Of a stretch of DNA of 64,000 nucleotides, positions 16,684 to 25,050 are shown one piece after another. Each line of letters begins with the position of its first letter. The first letter of the stretch is position 1. Under the pieces are notes generated by a model that worked only from the letters and a program-made list of their open reading frames with translations, made no database searches and had not been told where the DNA came from. Both the position numbers and the translations under genes were made by a program. Source of the stretch: CAYFXE01 sp964347035 (GTDB lineage Bacteria > Acidobacteriota > Aminicenantia > Aminicenantales > Aminicenantaceae); assembly GCA_964347035.1 (NCBI GenBank), contig CAYFXE010000002.1:62001-126000 (forward strand), written 5' to 3'.

Positions 16684-16990
16684 AAATTCTCAGAAATATT
16701 CTCCTCTCTCCTCGGTAGCTATCAGGAATTCGTGCTGCCCATAGCTCTCATCTGGCCTCCTCACCGGGGGCACGGCAACGGATTTACTTCCTTTAACCTT
16801 GAGAATAATCCCAACCCAAGCTTATCCCCGCCCAGCCAATGGAAGGGACAGAGATATCTTCATCGATGATTACAAGTGGCGAGGAGTCTGTTTATCTCTT
16901 GCACTTCATGACCTTATGGGCTTTGTGGCAACTCTTTTGTTTTCTGAGGATTCTTTCATAATAGCGGAATAACACCCGATAGATGTGGAG
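16684..16990. other. Intergenic stretch without recognisable feature
   Basis: This 307-bp region lies between the terminator of the TonB receptor and the convergent histidine kinase gene. No promoter, repeat or convincing coding frame was seen. Confidence 0.5.
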
Positions 16991-18376
16991 CTAGAATCTC
17001 AAAGTAAAAACAGTTTCGATGTTAGGCTCGGAATGAACACCGATCGTTCCATGGTGCAAACGCATAATTTGTCTGGACAGACTGAGTCCGATACCCGAAC
17101 CGCCTTCTTTGGTGGAAAAAAAGGGAACAAATATCTTCTCTATGTTATCAGAGGATATTCCGGGGCCGTTGTCTTTAACTTGGATGATAATCCTGCCTCT
17201 TCCATCTAAATTGGCCTCCAAATCGATCCTGCTGTTTTTCTGTTTGGTGAGGGCATGCAGGGAATTAAGAAGGAGGTTTATCAGGACTTGTTCGATAAGT
17301 TCAGGGTCGGCTGTCAATTCTAGGCTCTGCGGCTCAACGTTCATTACAAAGTGAATGCTTTTTTCCTTGATGTCGGTTTGCATGAGCTTCTCGACTCGAG
17401 CAAAGAGTTCTTTGATCGGAAAAATTTGGAAATTGGGCTTTTGAACCAGAGTCAGATTTCTGTAGGCGTCTACAAAATGCAGTAATCCCTGGCTCCGCTT
17501 CTGGATTGTTTGGGCTGCGTGGTGGATATCGGTTAGGGCTTCGCTGTCCACTTTTTTTTCAGGAAGAGGGGGATTATAACTTTCCTTGATCAATTCATTA
17601 ATCGTCGTTGCGAGGGAGGATATAGGGGTGATCGAGTTCATGATCTCATGGGTGAGGACCCGGATGAGCTTCTGCCAGGCCTCAATCTCTTGTTCTTCCA
17701 ATTCACTTTGAATATCCTGTATGGATACCAAGGAAAATGTTTGCCCCCGGAGCTTAAACTCAGTCGCGTAAAGGGACAGGTGGAGGGGTTCGTTTTCAAG
17801 CTCGACCTTGATCAGAGCTCTATCTCTTGGTTTCAGGTTGAGTAGGGTTTCGACCAGAGGTATGCTCGTCGATTCGAGAGATCGAATATTCTTGAGCTGG
17901 GGAACTTTCAACAGGCGTTTCGCTGCTGTGTTAATGAGTTCCACATCACCGCTGGGTTTAAAGGCAATCAGACCGATACCCACATGCTGGACGACAGTTT
18001 GCAGGTATCGATAATGTTCTTCTTTCTCAGCTCTTGTCTTTCGAAAGGCATTCATAACATCCGTGAAAGCCATTTTCAGAGCAGAAAACGATGCGCCTCG
18101 CTTATCATCCTTAAAGGATTGAGAAAAATCGCTGTACTTGATGGATTGAAAAAGACGGGTCAGATCCCGGTTAGTTTTTTCAACATAATTGATGAGCGAG
18201 TAGATTTGATAGATGATCAAGATGCCAATGATAAAGAGCGCGGCATACAGAGCTGTCCGAAAGAGGAAATAGAAAAAGGCGCAGATGGTTGCTCCTAAAA
18301 GGAGTATGCGTATAATACAGTTGACTCGAAATCGCTTAAAGACCATATTTTTCCAGTCTCCGGTATAATGACGCAC
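16991..18376 (-). CDS. NtrY-like sensor histidine kinase
   Basis: The 461-aa product has two close membrane helices near the N-terminus (about residues 20-60). A linker and a PAS-like domain follow (about 125-220: VGIGLIAFKPSGDVELINTAAKRLL). The phosphoacceptor helix is RVLTHEIMNSITPI with His243. The ATP-binding domain shows the N box LINLLLNSLHAL, G1 KDNGPGI and G2 GGSGIGLSLS. There is almost no periplasmic part, so the signal is likely sensed in the membrane or cytoplasm. Its start overlaps the end of the response regulator gene by 41 nt (11 nt if the internal Met at 18346 is used). The pair is therefore one operon, regulator first. It would phosphorylate that regulator and so control the sigma-54 promoters nearby. 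Confidence 0.93.
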   Translation of the reverse strand: MRHYTGDWKNMVFKRFRVNCIIRILLLGATICAFFYFLFRTALYAALFIIGILIIYQIYSLINYVEKTNRDLTRLFQSIKYSDFSQSFKDDKRGASFSALKMAFTDVMNAFRKTRAEKEEHYRYLQTVVQHVGIGLIAFKPSGDVELINTAAKRLLKVPQLKNIRSLESTSIPLVETLLNLKPRDRALIKVELENEPLHLSLYATEFKLRGQTFSLVSIQDIQSELEEQEIEAWQKLIRVLTHEIMNSITPISSLATTINELIKESYNPPLPEKKVDSEALTDIHHAAQTIQKRSQGLLHFVDAYRNLTLVQKPNFQIFPIKELFARVEKLMQTDIKEKSIHFVMNVEPQSLELTADPELIEQVLINLLLNSLHALTKQKNSRIDLEANLDGRGRIIIQVKDNGPGISSDNIEKIFVPFFSTKEGGSGIGLSLSRQIMRLHHGTIGVHSEPNIETVFTLRF

Positions 18377-19709
18377 GGCTAAGGCCTAACTCCCTGGCGG
18401 CGAGAGTGATGTTTCCCCCATGTTTGTCAATAGCTCTGTGGATGATTAATTTTTCCATTTCTTCCAAGTTGTAATCATCAAAAACGAGAGCATCCCCTTT
18501 CGACTTCTGAGCAGGGAAGAAGAAATCAGAAGGCTGGAGCACTCGTGTTTCACTCATGATGATGGCTCGTTCAATAGCATGCTGCAGCTCTCTAACGTTG
18601 CCGGGCCAATTATATTTTTCCAGTCTTTTCATAGTGGAAGGGCTCATCCTCTTCAAGGGTTTATGATATTTTTTGCTGTAAATTCTGAGGAAGTGATCCA
18701 CGAGGATGGGGATATCTTGCGTTCGTTTCCGAAGCGGTGGCAGTTGAATTTCTACGGTGTTAACTCGGTAGAGAAGATCTTGGCGAAACTCGTTTTTGGC
18801 CACCATGTCATGGATAGACATATTGGTCGCGCAGATAAGGCGGACGTCAATCGGAATAGGTTTATTGGATCCGAGTCGAATGACCTTCCGATTTTCTATG
18901 ACAGTCAGCAGTTTTGCCTGAAGAGTTAGGGGAAGGTTGCCGATTTCATCGAGAAAGAGTGTTCCTCCAGAGGCAATCTCGAAACGCCCAGCCCGGTCCT
19001 CTCTAGCATCAGTGAAAGCACCCTTCACATGGCCGAAGAGTTCACTCTCAAAAAGAGTCTCACTCAGTGCTCCCATATCCACGCTGATAAAGACTTCCTC
19101 AGCCCGAGATGATTGACGATGGAGCTCTCTGGCCACCAATTCCTTTCCTGTGCCATTTTCTCCTAATATGAGCACATTGGCATCGGTTTTAGCGACTTTT
19201 TGGATGGCCAAAAAGACGTTCTGCATGGCTGGACTCTGTCCTATAAAATCGTGATAAGGTTGATCAAGGTCCGCGCTCAACTGTTTCTGTCTTGAGAGGT
19301 GGCTGGCTTCAACCCGGGATTTCCTCAGGTTCATGGCGGCAGAAAGAGTTGCGATAAGCCTTTGGTTCTGCCAGGGCTTGAGGATGAAATCTGTGGCACC
19401 TTCTTTTATGGCCCGAACAGCCATTTCCACGTCTCCGTAGGCAGTGATCAAGACGACAACAGCCGAGGGGTCTATTTCGAGAATTGTATTCAGCCAGTCA
19501 AAACCTTCTTGGCCACTGGTGGCGCCCTTAGCGAAATTCATATCTAGGAAGATGACATCGTAGGTTTCGTTCTTGAGCAGGGAAGGGATGGCATCCGGCT
19601 TATTTTCTGTGTGAACCTGGGCCACATGTTTTTTTAGTAGGAGGCGTAAAGCCTGAAGGATATCTTCATCATCATCGACGACGAGGATTTTTCCTATTTT
19701 TTTACTCAT
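18336..19709 (-). CDS. NtrC-family sigma-54-dependent response regulator
   Basis: The 457-aa product has a receiver domain (residues 1-120) with acidic pocket D12-D14, phosphoacceptor D56 (VIFLDMNF) and K111. An AAA+ domain follows with Walker A GENGTGKE (183-190), the sigma-54 contact loop GAFTDA (230-235, where GAFTGA is usual) and Walker B LFLDE (251-255). A Fis-type helix-turn-helix ends the protein (GGNITLAARELGLSRASLYRRLEKYGL). It activates RNA polymerase-sigma-54 from upstream enhancers. The gene is divergent from the efflux operon at 20206, whose promoter carries a paired palindromic enhancer also found at three other permease units. It is the obvious candidate to bind them. The ATG at 19709 has AGGAGGA upstream. 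Confidence 0.95.
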   Translation of the reverse strand: MSKKIGKILVVDDDEDILQALRLLLKKHVAQVHTENKPDAIPSLLKNETYDVIFLDMNFAKGATSGQEGFDWLNTILEIDPSAVVVLITAYGDVEMAVRAIKEGATDFILKPWQNQRLIATLSAAMNLRKSRVEASHLSRQKQLSADLDQPYHDFIGQSPAMQNVFLAIQKVAKTDANVLILGENGTGKELVARELHRQSSRAEEVFISVDMGALSETLFESELFGHVKGAFTDAREDRAGRFEIASGGTLFLDEIGNLPLTLQAKLLTVIENRKVIRLGSNKPIPIDVRLICATNMSIHDMVAKNEFRQDLLYRVNTVEIQLPPLRKRTQDIPILVDHFLRIYSKKYHKPLKRMSPSTMKRLEKYNWPGNVRELQHAIERAIIMSETRVLQPSDFFFPAQKSKGDALVFDDYNLEEMEKLIIHRAIDKHGGNITLAARELGLSRASLYRRLEKYGL

Positions 19710-19894
19710 GAAACATGTCCTCCTCTAATCGGCTCATCCATGAACTGGCAAATCAAATGAACATGATGCCCTGTTCTTATCCTCGGTTAGACTATCCGCT
19801 GGATTGACCGTCATCCATTATATCAAAAAGCCTTCGAGAATTCTGTTTTCAATGCAGAAGAACACATATGCAAGAAATATGCCTATGAAACAAG

Positions 19895-19987
19895 TTGGGG
19901 TCAGACTTTGAAAACTTGAGTATTTTTAATTTTGATGTATCAGGTCATGTCTGTAAAAAAACTCAAGTTTTCAAAGTCTGACCCCAA
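19895..19987. repeat. 93-bp miniature element with 27-bp perfect inverted repeats
   Basis: TTGGGGTCAGACTTTGAAAA... at 19895-19921 is exactly repeated in inverse orientation at 19961-19987, with a 39-bp loop. TTGGGGTCAGAC ends are known from short palindromic elements mobilised by REP-associated transposases, but no transposase gene is present here. It sits 7 bp from the enhancer of the efflux operon, in the gap between the regulator and its likely target. It could also form a hairpin in RNA. Confidence 0.8.
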
Positions 19988-19994
19988 TTTTGAC

Positions 19995-20032
19995 TGTCCG
20001 AAAGCGGACACTTGGTGTCATACAAGCGAACA
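19995..20032 (+). promoter_or_regulatory. Paired enhancer sites of the efflux operon (16-bp and 17-bp palindromes)
   Basis: Site 1 is TGTCCG-AAAG-CGGACA (19995-20010), a perfect 6-4-6 palindrome. Site 2 is TGTCAT-ACAAG-CGAACA (20016-20032). Their starts are 21 bp apart. The same pair with the same spacing is found at 32776-32813, 45064-45101 and 50817-50854. The second site ends 55 bp before the -24 element. Confidence 0.85.
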
Positions 20033-20087
20033 CTTTTTTCCCTGGATATAGGAACTGTATCCTTACCTACTGCGTAGAAATCAATGG

Positions 20088-20103
20088 TGGCACATTTATT
20101 GCA
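20088..20103 (+). promoter_or_regulatory. Sigma-54 (-24/-12) promoter of the efflux operon
   Basis: TGGCACATTTATTGCA is a near-perfect RpoN promoter, with GG and GC 12 bp apart. The expected start is near 20115, about 90 nt before the membrane-fusion protein gene. Confidence 0.9.
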
Positions 20104-20205
20104 CAAAACAAGTTCCAGAAGAGTTAACGGCGATGAGGTTCGAAACTAAGGAAAACATCGAAGAAAGCAAAGATTCAGGAGAGACGTCGATCGAGGAGTC
20201 ATGAA

Positions 20206-21444
20206 ATGGGAATGGATCGGAAGATAGAGAAGAAAAAGTGGCCTCCCAAAAAGATAGCGACGCTTGCAGCCGTAGCCGTGTTTGTTTTTTTGGTGGTCTA
20301 TTTCTTGGTTTTTAAGTTGAATCCGTCTACTTTGAACGTGAAGGCAGAGCGGATAACAATCTCGACGGTCAAAAAAGGCCCCTTTCAGGAATATATCCCG
20401 GTTATGGGGAATGTTCTTCCCATAAAAACAGTCTATCTTGATGCTGAAGAAGGAGGACGCGTCGAGGAAATCTATCTTGAAGCCGGCTCGTTCGTCAAGG
20501 GAGGAGATCCCATTTTAAAACTTGGCAACACCAATCTTCTCCTCCAGATCATGTGGAGAGAGGCTGAGCTATTCCAGCAGAGCAATAATTTGCGTAATAC
20601 ACGACTTTCTATGGAACAATACCGCCTCAGGTTGAGCCAGGATCTGGCTCAGATTGAAAGTGAGCTTCAGCAGCAAAAGCGCACCTACGAGCGATACCAG
20701 GAACTGATAAAGGACAATCTGATCTCAAGACACGAATTTGAACTGGCCAAGGATCAGTATGAATATTTGATCAGGAAAAAGGAGTTAACCATAGAAAGCC
20801 AGAAGAATGATCTGGAGTTCAGGCAGTCGCAGATTGATGCTTTAGAGGCCTCTTTGAGGCGGATGCAGGATAACCTCGAGATTNNNNNNNNNNTCCGGGC
20901 TCCTGTATCAGGACACCTGACAGCCCTGGATGCAGAAATCGGTCAATCCAAGACTCCGGGACAGCGGTTGGGGCATATCGATGTCCTGGAGGGATTCAGA
21001 GTGAGGGCGGCCATCGATGAGCACTATATTTCCCGGATAGAGATGGGAAGAACAGGAGAGTTTGATTTTGCCGGAAAATCTTACACTTTGGTTGTAGAGA
21101 AAATCTATCCTGAGGTCAGGGATAATCGATTCGAGGTTGACATGGAGTTTGTCGGTGAGGAAGCTCAAGGGATAACTCGGGGACTTACTCTTCACATCAG
21201 ACTGGAATTGGGGGATATTGCCGATGCTGTGCTCTTAGCTAGAGGAGGATTTTACCAGACAACGGGAGGGAACTGGGTCTACGTGATAGATGAATCCGAT
21301 AAAGTGGCCACTAAAAAGAGGATCAAGCTAGGGCGCCAAAATCCTCAGGTCTTCGAAGTCCTTGAAGGTTTGGAACCGGGTGAGAAGGTGATTACATCTT
21401 CTTACGAGACGTTCGGCAATATGGAAAGATTGGTTTTAAAGTAA
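20206..21444 (+). CDS. HlyD/MacA-type periplasmic adaptor (membrane-fusion) protein
   Basis: The 412-aa protein has one N-terminal membrane helix (IATLAAVAVFVFLVVYFLVF, about 17-36) and a first lipoyl half (VYLDAEEGGRVEEIYLEAGSFVKGGDPIL). A long alpha-helical hairpin follows (about 105-225, rich in Q, E and R). After it come the second lipoyl half (RAPVSGHLTALDAEIGQ), a beta-barrel domain and a C-terminal membrane-proximal domain (LEGLEPGEKVITSSYETF). It links an inner-membrane ABC transporter to an outer-membrane channel. Ten N residues at 20884-20893 interrupt the gene between I and RAPVSG but the frame is kept. It is the first gene of a sigma-54 operon with an ATPase and permeases; the ATG at 20206 follows GAGGAG. 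The TolC-like partner is probably the gene at 56915. Confidence 0.92.
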   Translation: MGMDRKIEKKKWPPKKIATLAAVAVFVFLVVYFLVFKLNPSTLNVKAERITISTVKKGPFQEYIPVMGNVLPIKTVYLDAEEGGRVEEIYLEAGSFVKGGDPILKLGNTNLLLQIMWREAELFQQSNNLRNTRLSMEQYRLRLSQDLAQIESELQQQKRTYERYQELIKDNLISRHEFELAKDQYEYLIRKKELTIESQKNDLEFRQSQIDALEASLRRMQDNLEIXXXXRAPVSGHLTALDAEIGQSKTPGQRLGHIDVLEGFRVRAAIDEHYISRIEMGRTGEFDFAGKSYTLVVEKIYPEVRDNRFEVDMEFVGEEAQGITRGLTLHIRLELGDIADAVLLARGGFYQTTGGNWVYVIDESDKVATKKRIKLGRQNPQVFEVLEGLEPGEKVITSSYETFGNMERLVLK

Positions 21445-21552
21445 ACCATTAGAAAGGATAGAGAGTCTATTTAGAAAGAGGACTAGCACAAAAGAAAAAG
21501 AATCATATAGACCGTACGCTTTATAACAGAAGGCTTTAAAAAGGAGGAAGAC

Positions 21553-22242
21553 ATGATAAAAACAAAAGACCTCAAGAAGATATACAGGACAGAAGAGGTT
21601 GAGACAACAGCGCTTAATAACGTCAATCTAGAGATCCAGGAGGGAGAGTATGTGGCTATCATGGGGCCGTCAGGGTGTGGAAAATCCACCCTGCTCAATG
21701 TCTTGGGGATGATTGATAAGGCCTCCAGTGGTGAGTATTTTTTTCTGGGTGAGGAAGTCGGTGATTACTCCGAACGCAAGAGAGCCAACCTTCGGAAAGC
21801 CAACATCGGGTTTGTTTTCCAGAGTTTTAACCTCATAGATGAATTGACTGTGTATGAAAACGTAGAGCTTCCCCTTCTTTATCTTGGCTATTCTTCTTCT
21901 GAACGGAAAAATAGAGTCAACGAGGTTTTGGAACAGATGGAAATCATTGCCCGGAAGAATCACTTTCCCCAACAGTTATCAGGGGGACAACAGCAGAGGG
22001 TGGCGGTGGCCAGGGCCATCGTGGCCAGGCCGAAGCTGATCCTCGCTGATGAGCCGACAGGAAACCTCGATTCGGCTCATGGGGAGGAAGTGATGAAGCT
22101 TATCGGAGAACTCCACGAGACAGGGACCACAGTCGTCATGGTCACTCACTCTCCGGCTTACGCCGAATACAGCCACCGCGTCATCCATCTCTTCGACGGT
22201 CACATCGTCTCCGAAAACATCCAGAAGGAATTCAAGATATAG
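21553..22242 (+). CDS. ABC transporter ATPase, MacB/LolD-type
   Basis: The 229-aa ATPase contains Walker A GPSGCGKST (about 37-45), the Q-loop VFQSFNLIDELTVYENVELPL, the signature LSGGQQQRVAVARAIVA, Walker B LILADEPTGNLDSA and the H-loop MVTHSPAYAEYS. It powers FtsX/MacB-fold permeases that move substrates from the periplasm or inner membrane outward. It follows the adaptor gene by 108 bp, has AAAAAGGAGG upstream and precedes a permease by 62 bp. With only one other ATPase in the window, it may serve several of the permeases here. Confidence 0.95.
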   Translation: MIKTKDLKKIYRTEEVETTALNNVNLEIQEGEYVAIMGPSGCGKSTLLNVLGMIDKASSGEYFFLGEEVGDYSERKRANLRKANIGFVFQSFNLIDELTVYENVELPLLYLGYSSSERKNRVNEVLEQMEIIARKNHFPQQLSGGQQQRVAVARAIVARPKLILADEPTGNLDSAHGEEVMKLIGELHETGTTVVMVTHSPAYAEYSHRVIHLFDGHIVSENIQKEFKI

Positions 22243-22304
22243 ATTTAGCCTGAGCAGACGCAGTGGGAAAAGGATAGAGAGGGTATATCTCCATATTTGA
22301 GATA

Positions 22305-24677
22305 ATGATTCGGAACAACTTAAAAGTCGCCTTCAGAAACATAAAAAGGCACAAGGGGTATTCCTTCATCAACGTGGCAGGTCTGAGTATCGGTATCGCT
22401 TTATTCATCCTGATCATGCTTTTTGTCCAGGATGAATTGAGCTATGACAAATTCAACGAAAAGTACGAGAGAATCTATAGAATCGAAAAAAACGAAGGAT
22501 GTGTCATGCCAGCTGGCATCGGCCACATCCTGGAGGGTCAGATTCCGGAAATTGAAAAGATTGTCCGCTTCTACCCCAGCTTCGGATACAGTTCCTTAAT
22601 AAAATACGAAGATAATTTTTTTGAGATTCCACATGCCACGTTCGCCGATAGTACTGTGTTTGATGTTTTTACCTTCCCGTTTATCCAAGGTAATCCTGAG
22701 ACCGCTCTCCAGGATCCCTTCTCTGTTGTCTTGACGGAGAAGACGGCAAAAAAGATCTTTGGAGATAAAAATCCAGTTGGACAGGTCATCCTTGCCGATA
22801 ACCGATGGAATTTCACGGTAACAGGAGTCATACAGAATATTAATAATTTTCATTTTCCGGTAGATGCAATCGCTTCCTTAATGAGCTGGGGAAAGATGTA
22901 TGGGCAGGAAAGCCTCACCCGGTTAGACGACGGTTACCAACACCCGACGTATTTCTTGCTCCCGAAGAAACATGATGCAAAAATAATCGAGGAAAAAGTT
23001 GATAAATGGTTGAATGAAAGGCATCGCTTCGGAGAAAACCCAATATTCAGATTGCGCTCCTTAAAAGATCTTTACTTTGTTAAGAAGAAGCTTCTGGGAG
23101 ACCAGTATCAACTACACGGGAACATTCTTTTTATCCACATTTTCATCATTGTTGCCGTCTTCATCGTCCTAATCGCATGTGTCAACTTCGTCAATTTAGC
23201 TACTGCAAAAGCTTCCCACCGGGCCAAAGAGGTGGGGATGAGAAAAGTCGTAGGGGCATCCCGTAGACAACTTATCAACCAGTTTCTTCTGGAATCGGTG
23301 TTGACGAGTGGATTGGCCTTAATCTTCGGGTTTCTTCTTGCAGAATTATTATTGCCAACTTTTAACCGCATGATTTCCGCCCATCTCACATTAAGCTCTT
23401 TTTTTAAATTCCCGTATCCCTTGTTGTTCATCAGTGGAATTATCGGGCTCGGTTTCATTGCGGGATTTTATCCTGCATTCTATCTATCTTCATTCTCACC
23501 GCAATCCGTTTTAAAAGGTCAATTAACAAGAGGCACGAAGGCGGCAGGACTCAGAAAGGTTCTGATTGTTTTTCAGTTTTCGATTTCAATCATACTCATT
23601 GTCGCCACCGCCACCATTGTTAGACAGCTCAATTTTATGAAAGGAGCAGATCTTGGCTTCGAGAAGGAATTTATTGTGACCTTAAACTTAAACCGCCAAC
23701 TTGAGACAAACAAAAAAGTCCTTAAAGATGAACTATTAAAGAATCCTAATATTACGGATGTTACCTTTTCTTGCAGAGTCCCAGGAGAAATAATGTGGAA
23801 TTGGAACTCAAAAATAGGCGAACAAACAGCCACTGTCAATGTCAACGCTATTGATCCTGATTTTTTCAAAACCTACAGGATTGAATTGGTTGAAGGCAGG
23901 AATTTTTCATGGGAGATAATGTCGGATAAATCCAATCGAATTATCGCCAACGAGGCCGCGGTCAAGCTCTTTGGGCTCGATTCGGCAGTGAACCAAAGGA
24001 TAGATGGCTTACCGAATGAGTCGGGTGTGGGCCAAATCATCGGTGTGGTTAAAGATTTTCATTTCAATTCCTTGCATTCGAGAATCGACCCGGTGTTTTT
24101 TTACTGGCTGGATTGGCCACATAATAAGGTGAGTGTGAGAATATCGCTGTCTAGACCCAACGCTTCTCTTCCAGAGATAGAGAGAACCATTGGATATATC
24201 AAAGAAAAATGGGAAGGATTATGTCCTGATTATCCCTTTGCTTATTCGTTTATGGATGAAAGCTTTGATAGGCAGTACAAAATAGAAGAAAGATTATCCG
24301 AAATTTTCATCAGTTTTGCCGTGCTGGCCATTTTTATAGCTTGCCTGGGCCTGTTCGGCATAACTTCTTTCATGACGGAACGACGCACAAAAGAGATAGG
24401 TGTGAGAAAGGTTCTTGGGGCAACAGTCCCTGAAATAGTTTTTCTGTTGTCCAAAGAATTCACAAAATGGGTCCTAATCGCCAATGTCATTGCCTGGCCT
24501 GTAGCCTATCTAGCCATGCACAGATGGCTGCAGAATTTTGCCTACAGAACGGCTATTGGAGCAGAGGTATTTGTCTTGTCTGCTTTACTAGCGCTCGTCA
24601 TCGCTCTGCTCACGGTTTCCTACCAGTCAATTAAAGCGGCGGTGGCCAATCCTGTGGATGCGCTGCGGTATGAATAG
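22305..24677 (+). CDS. FtsX/MacB-family ABC permease (two-module, 790 aa)
   Basis: The protein has two copies of the MacB-like module. A first helix (about 18-41) and periplasmic domain are followed by three FtsX helices (about 277-400, with the cytoplasmic motif AKEVGMRKVVGASRRQL). A fifth helix (about 420) and second periplasmic domain are followed by three more helices (from about 668, with RRTKEIGVRKVLGATVPEIV). It ends in the family signature VANPVDALRYE. It has eight helices instead of the four of classical MacB, so one chain can form the whole membrane channel. It is third in the sigma-54 operon after the adaptor and ATPase. The small 72-aa gene and a second permease follow. The substrate is unknown; export of a peptide, lipid or toxic compound is likely. 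Confidence 0.92.
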   Translation: MIRNNLKVAFRNIKRHKGYSFINVAGLSIGIALFILIMLFVQDELSYDKFNEKYERIYRIEKNEGCVMPAGIGHILEGQIPEIEKIVRFYPSFGYSSLIKYEDNFFEIPHATFADSTVFDVFTFPFIQGNPETALQDPFSVVLTEKTAKKIFGDKNPVGQVILADNRWNFTVTGVIQNINNFHFPVDAIASLMSWGKMYGQESLTRLDDGYQHPTYFLLPKKHDAKIIEEKVDKWLNERHRFGENPIFRLRSLKDLYFVKKKLLGDQYQLHGNILFIHIFIIVAVFIVLIACVNFVNLATAKASHRAKEVGMRKVVGASRRQLINQFLLESVLTSGLALIFGFLLAELLLPTFNRMISAHLTLSSFFKFPYPLLFISGIIGLGFIAGFYPAFYLSSFSPQSVLKGQLTRGTKAAGLRKVLIVFQFSISIILIVATATIVRQLNFMKGADLGFEKEFIVTLNLNRQLETNKKVLKDELLKNPNITDVTFSCRVPGEIMWNWNSKIGEQTATVNVNAIDPDFFKTYRIELVEGRNFSWEIMSDKSNRIIANEAAVKLFGLDSAVNQRIDGLPNESGVGQIIGVVKDFHFNSLHSRIDPVFFYWLDWPHNKVSVRISLSRPNASLPEIERTIGYIKEKWEGLCPDYPFAYSFMDESFDRQYKIEERLSEIFISFAVLAIFIACLGLFGITSFMTERRTKEIGVRKVLGATVPEIVFLLSKEFTKWVLIANVIAWPVAYLAMHRWLQNFAYRTAIGAEVFVLSALLALVIALLTVSYQSIKAAVANPVDALRYE

Positions 24678-24788
24678 AGAAGGAGGATGTTTTCATTTTT
24701 CTCAAAAAAGCGCAACCAAGGTCATGGATACTCCGTCTATTCTAGATAGAGGCAGTTATCCCTGATATAGACATAAAGAGAGGTAGTC

Positions 24789-25007
24789 ATGAGCTTAAAA
24801 GAAATACTGGAAAAAATGGTCAAGGAGGGAGAATCGGTCCTGTTAAATGATGGCCAAAAGGATTGGGAAGCCAGTGTTCTTCTGGAAAATCTCTCAGGAC
24901 CCAGGCTAAAAACTCAGGCTCACCTCCAGCCAGACTTGTATATTGCCGAGATCAATGATTCTGGTTATCTTGGTCAGGTGCTGTATAGAGTAAAACCCAA
25001 AGCATAA
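24789..25007 (+). CDS. Small conserved protein of unknown function (72 aa), permease-linked, copy 1
   Basis: I do not recognise this family. The 72-aa product starts MSLKEILEKMVKEGESVLLN, continues DWEASVLLENLSGP and ends YIAEINDSGYLGQVLYRVKP. It has no signal peptide or membrane helix, so it is cytosolic. A paralogue at 34269-34487 differs at only a few positions. Both lie 43 bp before a permease gene, and the flanking DNA (GAATAAATCTGCTGGAGTA) is also conserved. Codon-level differences that mostly keep the protein suggest it is a real, selected gene. A role in controlling or assembling the next permease is an inference from position alone. Confidence 0.75.
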   Translation: MSLKEILEKMVKEGESVLLNDGQKDWEASVLLENLSGPRLKTQAHLQPDLYIAEINDSGYLGQVLYRVKPKA

Positions 25008-25050
25008 TATTTCTTTCTTTGTTTCAGAATAAATCTGCTGGAGTAAAGCC

